From NCBI GenBank assembly GCA_944323725.1, contig CALUTP010000007.1:1-38123 (forward strand): a DNA stretch of 38,123 bases, given 5' to 3'. The first letter of the stretch is position 1. The number at the start of each line of letters is the position of its first letter. The notes under the pieces were generated by a model. It was given only the letters and a program-made list of their open reading frames with translations. It was not told the DNA's origin and made no database searches. The translations under genes were made by a program, and so were the position numbers. The stretch comes from Candidatus Gastranaerophilales bacterium (GTDB taxonomy: Bacteria; Cyanobacteriota; Vampirovibrionia; Gastranaerophilales; Gastranaerophilaceae). This document shows positions 7,899-15,976 of this stretch, one piece after another.

Positions 7899-8723
7899 TT
7901 AATATTTTATGAAATCATTCCAATAATCTTTTGTATTGTCGTCTGGATTTACATCTATACTTGCCCAGTATGCACACCCCATGCCGTTTTTTGAATCAGC
8001 TGATGTCTTTGAGCATTCAGTAAAATCATAGCTTCCAATAACAGCATCATTATTTGTATCAGGGTTTCCAAGTGGGATTACTCTGCCGTCTTTTGTAGGT
8101 CGGAATGAAAACATATCAACTCCTAACTGGTTTGGTTTTTGGTGGTACCCGTTTACATCAACTGTTATTACCATGCATTTTTCAGAAGGATAGCCATAAT
8201 CACTATAAAAAGTTTTTCTCATGAAATTCCACATATTTCCATCGTCAAACATATAAATATTTGCTTTATTACCTGTTAGGTTTTTAACATCATTGTTAAA
8301 TTTATTATGAAGGTCTTTGCCTTTTCCTTTATAATAACTGACAATTTTTGCTGTTGTATCTACAGTAGCAGTCATTACCGTCTCTCCACCGTTAGCAAGC
8401 ATCCAGTTATATTCACAGATATTGTAGCCAGTGTCTTTAATAAAGTTGAGGTTAATCTGTTGTAATTCGTTATATGTCTTTTTTAATTCTGTTTTTAAAA
8501 CTTTTTTCCTATATTTTGCAACAATTGAGGGCATAGTAAGTGCAGCAACTATACCGATAATTCCGAGTGTAATAAGCACTTCGGCAAGAGTGAAACCGGA
8601 TTTTTGACAAGCGGGATATGAGGGTCTAAGTGTGCTGAAAGGACTGCTATGACAGACTTTCTTAGATGATCTAGTTCGGAGATATTTGCCGAGCCAAAAA
8701 GACTTTTTATTATTCCCAGACAC
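7899..8723 (-). CDS. Type IV prepilin/pseudopilin-like protein, probably phase-variable
   Basis: The body is a clear prepilin: a processing site KSG^FTLAEV followed by the hydrophobic helix LITLGIIGIVAALTMPSIV, then a soluble domain with Cys pairs and the Gly-Cys block GMGCAYW near the C-terminus. No ATG, GTG or TTG lies between the GTG at 8723 and the processing site. That GTG has no Shine-Dalgarno and gives an unusual 43-residue leader. The frame stays open upstream to a 12-nt G tract (8844-8833). Beyond the tract an ATG at 8877 with AAGGAG 8 nt upstream is one nucleotide out of frame. With 11 or 14 G the ATG would read into the pilin and give a 94-residue leader. As sequenced the gene appears OFF or poorly expressed. 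Substrates and function of this pilin class in the lineage are unknown. No terminator is seen before the tRNA-Glu promoter 9 nt downstream. Confidence 0.75.
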   Translation of the reverse strand: MSGNNKKSFWLGKYLRTRSSKKVCHSSPFSTLRPSYPACQKSGFTLAEVLITLGIIGIVAALTMPSIVAKYRKKVLKTELKKTYNELQQINLNFIKDTGYNICEYNWMLANGGETVMTATVDTTAKIVSYYKGKGKDLHNKFNNDVKNLTGNKANIYMFDDGNMWNFMRKTFYSDYGYPSEKCMVITVDVNGYHQKPNQLGVDMFSFRPTKDGRVIPLGNPDTNNDAVIGSYDFTECSKTSADSKNGMGCAYWASIDVNPDDNTKDYWNDFIKY

Positions 8724-8790
8724 ATTAAAAAGGCAGAATTTGTAATTTGTAACTTTCGCAAATGAAAAAGATTTAAAAAAATCTATGCAC

Positions 8791-8877
8791 TTAATATGCT
8801 CTAAAATTATTGCACAAATCTCTAGACCTGAGCCCCCCCCCCCCTCTGTGGAATTTAATCATATCAATGGTTTCCAT
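8791..8877 (-). CDS. Short OFF-frame ORF starting at the strong RBS before the pilin
   Basis: ATG at 8877 with AAGGAG at 8891-8886 (spacing 8) encodes 28 residues, starting METIDMIKFHR, running through four Gly codons of the G tract and stopping at 8791. It is probably not a protein in its own right. It is what the upstream initiation site produces when the tract has 12 G. With 13 or 10 G a stop follows four codons after the tract. Confidence 0.5.
   Translation of the reverse strand: METIDMIKFHRGGGGLRSRDLCNNFRAY
8833..8844 (-). repeat. Homopolymeric (G)12 tract between RBS/ATG and the pilin frame
   Basis: Twelve consecutive C on the plus strand (G on the minus strand) in very AT-rich surroundings. 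It begins directly after the eleventh codon following the ATG at 8877. Such tracts change length by slipped-strand mispairing. The reading frame into the prepilin opens with a change of -1 or +2. Confidence 0.9.
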
Positions 8878-8970
8878 TTGAATAGCTCCTTTCTTTTTTT
8901 ATGTATAACATATATTATTTTACAATATTTAGTCGGATTTTTCAATAGTTTCTAATATACATATACCCCC

Positions 8971-8999
8971 TTGAAAGATTTTTATTTTTTATGTAAAAT
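8971..8999 (+). promoter_or_regulatory. Sigma-70 promoter of clpC
   Basis: TTGAAA (8971-8976), 17 nt, TAAAAT (8994-8999). The leader is about 27 nt and contains TAGGAG 8 nt before the clpC ATG. No CtsR-type operator was recognised. Confidence 0.75.
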
Positions 9000-9032
9000 A
9001 TATATCATATAAGAAGAATAGGAGCTAATTTA

Positions 9033-11540
9033 ATGTTTGAACGTTTTACGGAGAAAGCTATAAAAGTTATTATGCTGGCTCAAGAGGAAGCTCGCAGGCT
9101 TGGTCATAATTTTGTCGGTACAGAGCAGGTTTTGCTTGGACTTATCGGTGAGGGAACTGGAGTCGCTGCAAAAACTCTTAAGTCTATGGGTGTTACTCTT
9201 AAAGATGCAAGAGCTGAGGTAGAAAAGATTATAGGTAGAGGTTCTGGATTCGTTGCTGTAGAAATCCCATTTACACCAAGAGCTAAAAGAGTACTTGAGT
9301 TATCTTGGGATGAGGCAAGACAACTTGGACATAATTATATTGGCACAGAACATTTACTTTTAGGCTTAATTCGTGAAGGTGAGGGGGTTGCCGCTCGTGT
9401 TCTTGAAAATCTTGGAGTGGATTTAAATAAGATTAGAAGTAATGTAGTAAAAATGCTAGGAGAATCTAAACCACAGACTACAGCAGGTTCTTCTTCAGGC
9501 TCAAGCTCATCTTCTTCTAGTTCAAGCGGGGGAAAAACTAAAACTCCAAGTTTAGATGAATTTGGTAGAGACTTAACTCTTGCTGCTCAAGAATTAAGAT
9601 TAGACCCTGTTGTAGGAAGAGAAAAAGAAATCGAACGTGTTATTCAAATTCTAGCGAGACGTACTAAAAATAATCCTGTACTTATTGGTGAACCTGGTGT
9701 TGGTAAGACCGCAGTTGCAGAAGGCTTAGCTATCAGAATTGTTAATGCAGAAGTGCCAGATATTCTTGATGGTAAAAAAGTTATCCAGCTAGATATGGGA
9801 CTACTTGTTGCTGGTACTAAATATCGTGGTGAATTTGAAGAACGTTTAAAGAAAATTATGGATGAAATTCGTCAGGCTGGAAATATTATTCTTGTAATTG
9901 ACGAAATGCATACTCTCATTGGTGCAGGAGCTGCAGAGGGCGCTATTGATGCTGCTAATATTCTAAAACCTGCATTATCAAGAGGTGAAATTCAAGTTAT
10001 AGGTGCCACAACTCTTGATGAATATAGAAAATATGTTGAAAAGGACTCTGCTCTTGAAAGACGTTTTCAATCTGTAATCATTGAGGAGCCTACAGAAGAA
10101 GAGTCAATTGAAATTATCAAAGGGCTAAAACCTAAGTATGAAGATCATCATAAGTTGATTATTTCTGATGAAGCGATTGTTGCTTCTGTGAAATTGTCAA
10201 GCAAATATATCACAGATAGATTTTTGCCTGACAAAGCAATAGATGTAATAGATGAGGCTAGTTCAAAAGTAAGACTAAAAGTATCTACCCTTTCTCCAGA
10301 AGGAAAAGAACTTGAAAAAGAGCTTAGAGATCTAATAAAGGAAAAAGAAGATGCGATTAGAAATCAAGAGTTTGAAAGAGCTTCTCAATTACGCGATGAT
10401 GAAGCAGATTTAAAAGATAGAATTCGTGAAATGTCTCAAAAGTATAAAGAAGAACATGAGGCTAATAAACCAACTGTCACAGCTGAAAATGTAGCTGAAG
10501 TTATTGCTACAATGACTGGTATTCCGGTTACTAAATTGACCGAGGGTGAAAGTGAAAGACTTTTAAAATTAGAAGAGACTCTCCATGCACGTGTAATCGG
10601 GCAAAATGATGCTGTTGTTGCTATATCAAAAGCTATTAGACGAGCAAGAGTAGGTTTGAAAAGCCCTAATAGACCAATTGGGAGTTTTATCTTCTGCGGG
10701 CCTACTGGGGTTGGTAAAACTGAACTTGCTAAGGCGCTTGCTGAGGCTGTGTTTGGCTCAGAAGATAACATGATAAGAGTTGATATGTCTGAGTTTATGG
10801 AAAAACATTCAACTGCTAAACTTATAGGTTCTCCTCCAGGATATGTTGGATATGATGACGGTGGTCATTTAACTGAACTTATTAGAAAAAAACCTTATTC
10901 AGTTGTCCTTTTTGATGAAATTGAAAAGGCTCACCCTGATGTATTTAATATTATGCTGCAAATTCTTGATGACGGTCGTTTAACTGACTCTAAAGGACGT
11001 CATATTAACTTCAAGAATACAATTATAATTATGACATCAAATGTTGGTGCAAGTATGATTACTACTACTTCAAGATTAGGTTTCTCAACTTCGGATGATG
11101 AGTCAAAAGATAAATATGAAAAATTGAAAGAAACTGTTACTGAAGAAATGAAAAAGGCATTTAGACCTGAATTCCTAAATCGTATTGATGAGACAATTGT
11201 CTTTGCTCACTTAACACAAGAAGAAATTAGACAGATTGTAGATTTGATGTTGAAAGACCTATTTAAACGTCTTGCTGAACGTGAATTATCTGTTGAAGTT
11301 ACTGATGAAGTTAAAGATCATCTTGCCAAAAACGGTTATTCCGAAGCTTATGGGGCTAGACCTTTGAGAAGATTAATTCAACGTAAAATTGAAGATAATC
11401 TTGCTGAGGAAATTTTATCAGGTAAATATTCTCAGGGAGATACTATAAGAATTACTCTTGTCGATGATAAAATTTCTTTTGAAAAAGCTACAAAAAAAAG
11501 ATCTAGAGCAAAGGAAGAAACTGAAGTCACACAATCTTAG
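9033..11540 (+). CDS. clpC: ATP-dependent Clp protease ATP-binding subunit ClpC
   Basis: ClpC is the hexameric AAA+ unfoldase that feeds proteins to ClpP and acts in general protein quality control. The 835 residues show the double Clp-N repeat ([12 protein letters not shown] and [12 protein letters not shown], residues 1-150), a Ser/Gly linker (about 155-170), the first AAA+ module (Walker A GEPGVGKT near 218, Walker B VIDEMH), a UVR-containing middle domain (about 435-455) that marks ClpC rather than ClpA, and the second AAA+ module (GPTGVGKT near 555, FDEIEKAH, the [10 protein letters not shown] sensor). Length is normal for cyanobacterial and Gram-positive ClpC. It is a single-gene unit with its own promoter and a strong terminator, and no mcsAB or ctsR lies alongside. 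Confidence 0.97.
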   Translation: MFERFTEKAIKVIMLAQEEARRLGHNFVGTEQVLLGLIGEGTGVAAKTLKSMGVTLKDARAEVEKIIGRGSGFVAVEIPFTPRAKRVLELSWDEARQLGHNYIGTEHLLLGLIREGEGVAARVLENLGVDLNKIRSNVVKMLGESKPQTTAGSSSGSSSSSSSSSGGKTKTPSLDEFGRDLTLAAQELRLDPVVGREKEIERVIQILARRTKNNPVLIGEPGVGKTAVAEGLAIRIVNAEVPDILDGKKVIQLDMGLLVAGTKYRGEFEERLKKIMDEIRQAGNIILVIDEMHTLIGAGAAEGAIDAANILKPALSRGEIQVIGATTLDEYRKYVEKDSALERRFQSVIIEEPTEEESIEIIKGLKPKYEDHHKLIISDEAIVASVKLSSKYITDRFLPDKAIDVIDEASSKVRLKVSTLSPEGKELEKELRDLIKEKEDAIRNQEFERASQLRDDEADLKDRIREMSQKYKEEHEANKPTVTAENVAEVIATMTGIPVTKLTEGESERLLKLEETLHARVIGQNDAVVAISKAIRRARVGLKSPNRPIGSFIFCGPTGVGKTELAKALAEAVFGSEDNMIRVDMSEFMEKHSTAKLIGSPPGYVGYDDGGHLTELIRKKPYSVVLFDEIEKAHPDVFNIMLQILDDGRLTDSKGRHINFKNTIIIMTSNVGASMITTTSRLGFSTSDDESKDKYEKLKETVTEEMKKAFRPEFLNRIDETIVFAHLTQEEIRQIVDLMLKDLFKRLAERELSVEVTDEVKDHLAKNGYSEAYGARPLRRLIQRKIEDNLAEEILSGKYSQGDTIRITLVDDKISFEKATKKRSRAKEETEVTQS

Positions 11541-11546
11541 AATTTA

Positions 11547-11579
11547 AAAGACCGCTTGAAAATCAGGCGGTCTTTTTTT
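11547..11579 (+). terminator. Rho-independent terminator of clpC
   Basis: AAAGACCGC (11547-11555) pairs with GCGGTCTTT (11567-11575), with further pairing inside (TTGA/TCAG). T continues to 11579. Confidence 0.92.
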
Positions 11580-11581
11580 GC

Positions 11582-11610
11582 TTGATATTTCTTTAAAAAT
11601 CGATTAAAGT
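11582..11610 (+). promoter_or_regulatory. Promoter of the pilC/gspF gene
   Basis: TTGATA (11582-11587), 17 nt, TAAAGT (11605-11610). The start codon follows 21 nt later with AGGA 7 nt upstream of it. Confidence 0.6.
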
Positions 11611-11630
11611 AGTAAATATCAGGATTTGTT

Positions 11631-12854
11631 ATGAAAAAATATTTTTATAAAGCGCTTATTAAGAATCAAAAAGAGCAAATTAGCGGATATATTGATGCTG
11701 AATCACCTAGAGATGCAAGAGAAAAGATTAGACAGTTAGGTTTTCTGCCTACAAATATTTATGAAGAAAATCCTCTGGAAGTGCCAGATAATAAAGCTAA
11801 TAATCCTATTATTATATCCAGTCTTAGCCTTGATGAAAAAATATTTTTTGCGTCAGAATTGCAGGTCATGCTTTCTTCTGGAATAACTATGCTTGAGGCT
11901 TTGGATGTTATTTTAGAACATGCGCATAAACAAAAAGTGAAATTGTTGGCTGTAGATTTGAAATCTAAAATTTCTAAAGGTGCTACTTTTTCAGATGCAA
12001 TCAAGTCTTATGAAAAAGTTTTTGGTAATGTTTTTATTGGGCTATGTATTACAGGGGAAGCTTCAGGCGAATTGGATAAGACACTTGGACGAATGGTTAA
12101 TTTATTTAAAAAACAAAGTGATTTAAAAAGTAAAATTATTAGTATGTCTATTTATCCTATTTGTTTAGTTTTAATAATTATAGCTTTATATTTTCTTTGT
12201 GGTTTTCTTGTGTTTCCTAAAATAATAGAAGCAGCTAATGTTAAGCCTGATGATGTTCCATTAACGGTTAGTTGGATTATTGATTCTTGTAATTTTATTT
12301 TTCATAATTGGATAGTGGTTTTAGTACTGTTGGCAGCTGGTATTACTTTTCTTATTAAAATTTGGGAACAAAGTTCTGTTAAAAGTTTTTTTGATAAATT
12401 AGTTCTTGATATTCCTATTTTACGTGATTTTGTAAGATTTGTTAATTTAGCTTCTTTTTTTGCAGTGTTAAACGTGTCATATGAAGCAGGAATCCCAATT
12501 AATTCGGCAATTGAGATGTCTGCAACATCTATTTCAAATACCGTAATTAGAAAACAGGCTGGAACTATTGAATTATTAACTTCTAAAGGACAATTATTAT
12601 CTCAATCTTTTTCTATTACTGAATTTGTACCGCCTGCATATAATGTAATGATTGCTACTGGTGAAAAAAGTGGCAGGTTAGGTGAGATGTTTAGAGATAT
12701 TGCTCTAGCTATTGATAAAAATTTGGAATTAGTTACTGAGGCCCTTGCAAAAGCTTTTGAGCCCGTTTTAACAGTAGTAATAGGAATTATAGTTGCTTAT
12801 ATCGCTATTGCGATGCTTCAATTATTTGGAAGTATGTTTCAGGCTATAATATAA
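11631..12854 (+). CDS. Type IV pilus/type II secretion inner-membrane platform protein (PilC/GspF family)
   Basis: The 407-residue protein has an N-terminal cytoplasmic domain (YKALIKNQKEQISGYIDAES) and two T2SSF domains. The first starts at SLDEKIFFASELQVMLSSGITMLEALDVI and the second near FVRFVNLASFFAVLNVSYEAG. Each is followed by TM segments (SIYPICLVLIIIALYFLCGFL, IVVLVLLAAGITFLI, VLTVVIGIIVAYIAIAMLQLF). This protein couples the assembly ATPase to pilin polymerisation at the inner membrane. It stands alone rather than in a pil/gsp operon, and the window's two prepilins lie elsewhere. PilC and GspF cannot be separated by sequence alone here. It converges with the TPR gene, whose stop is 1 nt away, with no terminator visible between them. 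Confidence 0.9.
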   Translation: MKKYFYKALIKNQKEQISGYIDAESPRDAREKIRQLGFLPTNIYEENPLEVPDNKANNPIIISSLSLDEKIFFASELQVMLSSGITMLEALDVILEHAHKQKVKLLAVDLKSKISKGATFSDAIKSYEKVFGNVFIGLCITGEASGELDKTLGRMVNLFKKQSDLKSKIISMSIYPICLVLIIIALYFLCGFLVFPKIIEAANVKPDDVPLTVSWIIDSCNFIFHNWIVVLVLLAAGITFLIKIWEQSSVKSFFDKLVLDIPILRDFVRFVNLASFFAVLNVSYEAGIPINSAIEMSATSISNTVIRKQAGTIELLTSKGQLLSQSFSITEFVPPAYNVMIATGEKSGRLGEMFRDIALAIDKNLELVTEALAKAFEPVLTVVIGIIVAYIAIAMLQLFGSMFQAII

Positions 12855-12855
12855 A

Positions 12856-14256
12856 TTATTTTGAAAATATTCTCATTATTTTATCAATCAAGCCCTCTTC
12901 TTGAACCATTTCTGTATTTTCCAATTTATTTAATCTTTGTCTAATTTTTTCAGTCTCTTCTGATTGTGGTGCTATTGATAAATATTTCTGGTAATATTTA
13001 ACTGCATTTTCTTTATCTTTTAATTTTTCATATAGTATTGCCAATTTTTTTATTAATCCAGAATTTCTTTTATCAAGTTCTACAAGTTTTTCAAGGTATT
13101 CTGCTTGAGTTCTGTAGTCTCCTATGCTATCTCTAAAATCTGCTAATTTTTCTAATGCAGTTTTATTTTCAGGTTCTAGTTTATGAAGTTTTTCATAGAA
13201 TTCTATAGAGTGATTTTTATCTCCAACTTGTTCAAGTAAAGTTGCTAGGGTATTTACAAGGCTAATATCATTGTCTTTTATTTGATAAGCGTTTAAAAAT
13301 TCATTTACTGCTATATCTTTATTGCCTCTAGCTAAATTATATTTACCCCAGTTAAGGTATGAATTAAATTCATCTTGTTTCTCATCATAAATTAAAGCTT
13401 TCATCTGAAATGCAAGTGCTGTATTTGGTTGAAATTTATCGTACTTTTCTACAGCTTCAAGTGCTTTTTCAAAGTCCTTTTCAAGATAGTAATATTCTGC
13501 TTTCAATGAGTATAATTTTGGAGTATTCAGGTATTTGTCTTCTATTTTTTTTAATTCATCAAATGCATCAGAAGTTTTTCCTTCTGTGAGTAAACATTTT
13601 ATTTTTGTAAGTTCATCTTTTGTGACTGCTCCAGCTTTATTGGGTTGGTTATTTTTAAGATAAAGATTGGCAAGATTTTCTCTGATATTGTCGGTGTCAA
13701 AGCCCTCTTTGATAGCTCTTTCAAGCGTCTCTATTGCACTAGGTAAAGCATCTTCTAGTGCGTATATATTAGCGAGTCTTATATATACTTCCTGTTGTTT
13801 ATGGTCATAATCAAGAACTTTCAGGTATTCATCTATTGCCTTTGTTGGATTTCCAGTCTGTTCATATAGTGTACCTAATACAAATCTTGTAGTACATACT
13901 TTTATATGGTCATCATCTGTATGATTTAATGCTTTTTTGTAATCATTAATAGCGTGCTCTAATTGATGATTTACTGTGTGCATATTACCACGATAGATAT
14001 AATATTTGTATTTATCTGTTGTTACATAAATATCCATGAGTTGTTCGTAGCAAAGTGTATTTGTTGCATCAAATTCAAGCATTTTTGTGTAATATTCAGC
14101 AGCTTCCTCTTTTTTATCAAGCACCATAGAAAGGTGTCCTAGACGTTCTAAAAGACTTAAATCATCTGGTTTTTGTGAATATAAGTTTTTATATTCTTCG
14201 TATGCTTGTTCGTATTGTTCGTTTTCTTCGTACTGTTCAGCTGTCTGTATGCTCAT
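12856..14256 (-). CDS. Tetratricopeptide-repeat protein
   Basis: A 466-residue protein made almost entirely of 34-residue TPR units (for example EQAYEEYKNLYSQKPDDLSLLERLGHL cut into helices A/B, KAIDEYLKVLDYDHKQQEVY, ENAVKYYQKYLSIAPQSEE). It has no signal peptide or membrane segment and ends in a short amphipathic tail (GLIDKIMRIFSK). TPR arrays bind other proteins, and no specific partner can be read from the sequence. The ATG has AAGGAG 7 nt upstream. It lies 58 nt downstream of pth on the same strand and may share its transcript. Confidence 0.85.
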   Translation of the reverse strand: MSIQTAEQYEENEQYEQAYEEYKNLYSQKPDDLSLLERLGHLSMVLDKKEEAAEYYTKMLEFDATNTLCYEQLMDIYVTTDKYKYYIYRGNMHTVNHQLEHAINDYKKALNHTDDDHIKVCTTRFVLGTLYEQTGNPTKAIDEYLKVLDYDHKQQEVYIRLANIYALEDALPSAIETLERAIKEGFDTDNIRENLANLYLKNNQPNKAGAVTKDELTKIKCLLTEGKTSDAFDELKKIEDKYLNTPKLYSLKAEYYYLEKDFEKALEAVEKYDKFQPNTALAFQMKALIYDEKQDEFNSYLNWGKYNLARGNKDIAVNEFLNAYQIKDNDISLVNTLATLLEQVGDKNHSIEFYEKLHKLEPENKTALEKLADFRDSIGDYRTQAEYLEKLVELDKRNSGLIKKLAILYEKLKDKENAVKYYQKYLSIAPQSEETEKIRQRLNKLENTEMVQEEGLIDKIMRIFSK

Positions 14257-14314
14257 TTTATACTCCTTTTTTAATATTATATATGAAAAATAAGCTTTGT
14301 CTTAGTTAGTTAGG

Positions 14315-14869
14315 CTAATTATATAGATTTTGTGATTTTTGCATGCCATTATCTATATAAAATTTTATAGCTTCTGTGGCTTTTGTTAAAACCTCTTTTA
14401 ATTCATCAGTTTGTTCTTTTGGAAAATTTTGTAGAACATAATTTTCAGATGGGCCGATTTGTGGACCAATACCTATTTTTAGTCTTGCAAATTCTTTAGT
14501 ACCTATATGTTGAATAATGGATTTTATTCCATTATGCCCTCCATCAGAACCGTTTGCACGAAATCTTATTTTCCCTAGATCAAGAGCTATATCATCATAT
14601 ACTATTAAAATATCTTCTATATTAATTTTGTAGTAATCAATTACTGCTCGGACTGCTTCTCCTGATAAATTCATGAATGTTGTAGGTTTTATAAGGATTA
14701 AATCTTCACTGCCATATTTATATCGGGCTAGAAGACATTTTAGTTTATTTTCTTGTTTGAATGATATATTTTCTTTGAACATCCATTTATCAACGGTCAT
14801 AAAACCAGCGTTATGCCTTGTAAAACAGTATTTATCCCCGATGTTGCCTAAGCCTACTATTAATTTCAT
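14315..14869 (-). CDS. pth: Peptidyl-tRNA hydrolase
   Basis: Pth releases peptides from prematurely dissociated peptidyl-tRNA. Family signatures are present: LIVGLGNIGDKYCFTRHNAGF (with the catalytic His), PTTFMNLSGEAV, YDDIALDLGKIR, and GSDGGHNGIKSIIQHIGT with FARLKIGIG. Length (184 residues from the ATG) is typical. A GTG three codons upstream (14878) is in frame. The ATG at 14869 is preferred because AAAGGTG then stands about 6 nt upstream as Shine-Dalgarno. The TPR gene follows on the same strand. No ribosomal protein L25 gene is adjacent, although that linkage is common in other phyla. Confidence 0.95.
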   Translation of the reverse strand: MKLIVGLGNIGDKYCFTRHNAGFMTVDKWMFKENISFKQENKLKCLLARYKYGSEDLILIKPTTFMNLSGEAVRAVIDYYKINIEDILIVYDDIALDLGKIRFRANGSDGGHNGIKSIIQHIGTKEFARLKIGIGPQIGPSENYVLQNFPKEQTDELKEVLTKATEAIKFYIDNGMQKSQNLYN

Positions 14870-14939
14870 ATTTTTCACCTTTTATATTTATTATTTTAAC
14901 CTAAATAAATATTACCGCCCTAGTTTGCCAAGTATCGTC

Positions 14940-14972
14940 TTAACAAAAAGATAAAATAGCTTTATTTTGTTA
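14940..14972 (+). promoter_or_regulatory. Promoter with an overlapping inverted repeat upstream of the HTH gene
   Basis: TTAACA (14940-14945), 17 nt, TATTTT (14963-14968). A perfect 8-bp inverted repeat TAACAAAA (14941-14948) / TTTTGTTA (14965-14972) covers both promoter boxes. This is where a repressor dimer, perhaps the downstream HTH protein itself, could bind. Confidence 0.45.
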
Positions 14973-15001
14973 GTGAAATTAAACATTGTGAGGATAAAAT
15001 T

Positions 15002-15571
15002 ATGAGTTCTAAAGACAAACCTATTGTTCAGGAAAAAAGTTCAGAAAAGGTAGCCAGATTTTTGGATAAAAATGCTTTGCATAAGAAAGATTTTGCAGAG
15101 ATGATTGGGGTAACTCTTTCTTATGTTTATAATCTTATTGATGATACAATACCGTTTTCAACACGCAGTACAACTCTAGAACGTATAGCAACTGTCATGG
15201 AAATTGAGCCTGAAGCTTTTGAAGAATATAAAATTCCTCAAGAACCTATTGTTGTAGATGATTTTGTTGAATATTTAAAAGAAGAAATGAAATCAAAAGA
15301 TATGTCAGTAGTGACTTTTTTAAAAGCTTTTCCAAGGAAAAAAAGACTAGAAATGGTTGATATATTAAGGGGAAGTTTGCCTTTGCCGATTGACTATAAA
15401 GAATTGACCATGATAGCGCAAGTTTTAGAATTAAATAAAGATGAAATATATAATATTTGGGAACGCAGGATGAAGCAAGTATTAGAAACTAATGGTATGA
15501 ACATATATTCTAATGCAGCTTTAATAAATGCTATGTTTGATTGTGCTAGAAAATATATTAATTTCCAATAA
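15002..15571 (+). CDS. HTH-domain protein with two XRE-like repeats
   Basis: A 189-residue soluble protein. Residues 18-75 look like an XRE helix-turn-helix (FLDKNALHKKDFAEMIGVTLSY cut by helices, STTLERIATVMEIEPEAFEEY). Residues 88-155 have the same helical pattern (FVEYLKEEMKSKDMSVVTFLK, YKELTMIAQVLELNKDEIYNIW), suggesting an internal duplication. The tail is helical. This predicts a DNA-binding regulator, but its targets are unknown. GTGAGGA lies upstream of the ATG. A strong terminator about 100 nt downstream closes the unit, and the promoter overlaps an 8-bp inverted repeat. Confidence 0.7.
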   Translation: MSSKDKPIVQEKSSEKVARFLDKNALHKKDFAEMIGVTLSYVYNLIDDTIPFSTRSTTLERIATVMEIEPEAFEEYKIPQEPIVVDDFVEYLKEEMKSKDMSVVTFLKAFPRKKRLEMVDILRGSLPLPIDYKELTMIAQVLELNKDEIYNIWERRMKQVLETNGMNIYSNAALINAMFDCARKYINFQ

Positions 15572-15673
15572 ATTTGTAAAATTTATACCTGAATGGGTGA
15601 TTGTATTTTTTACACTTAATTAGTTTAATATAATTAAATCTTTTTCATACTTCCAGCTATTCTTAATTCCAAC

Positions 15674-15699
15674 GAGCCTTTTTCAAGGCTCTTTTTTTT
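15674..15699 (+). terminator. Rho-independent terminator of the HTH gene
   Basis: GAGCCTT-TTTC-AAGGCTC followed by eight T (15692-15699), a perfect 7-bp stem. Confidence 0.92.
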
Positions 15700-15778
15700 A
15701 TTTTTTTATTTATTTAAATATCATTTTTGTTAAGGGGGCATTTTGTTAAAATTAAGCTTAAAATAAGGCATAAAAAAT

Positions 15779-15851
15779 TGCGCTTGGCGCGATTCGAACG
15801 CGCGACCTATCCCTTAAAAGGGGAGTGCTCTACCTGCTGAGCTACAAGCGC
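15779..15851 (-). tRNA. tRNA-Lys (UUU)
   Basis: On the minus strand: acceptor GCGCTTG pairing with CAAGCGC, D-arm GCTCAGCAGGTAGAGC, anticodon loop CTTTTAA (anticodon TTT), T-arm GCGCG-TTCGAAT-CGCGC, and discriminator A. CCA is not encoded, unlike tRNA-Glu in the same window. Six T follow almost directly. Confidence 0.95.
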
Positions 15852-15898
15852 AAATATTATTCTGTTTTGTTCGGCAAAATAGTGTCTTTTGCTATCCT

Positions 15899-15924
15899 CT
15901 TACGGGGAATAACTACCCCGTAAG
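15899..15924 (-). other. Perfect 9-bp hairpin in the tRNA-Lys 5' leader
   Basis: CTTACGGGG - 8 nt - CCCCGTAAG. It starts within a few nucleotides of the transcription start predicted from the promoter at 15928-15956. There is no T run on either strand, so it is not an intrinsic terminator for the upstream gene. Confidence 0.8.
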
Positions 15925-15927
15925 ATT

Positions 15928-15956
15928 AATTTAGCAAGAACATATTTTATTGTCAA
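15928..15956 (-). promoter_or_regulatory. Promoter of tRNA-Lys
   Basis: TTGACA (15956-15951), 17 nt, TAAATT (15933-15928), just downstream of the stop codon of the 910-residue gene on the same strand. Confidence 0.75.
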
Positions 15957-15976
15957 TAGCTTTTACTTATTTTTTG

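Noticed and set aside
8549-8761. 70-codon minus-strand ORF overlapping the prepilin N-terminus
   Set aside because: It starts with TTG without a ribosome site, runs in a different frame from the prepilin, ends inside the FTLAEV region, and has no family features.
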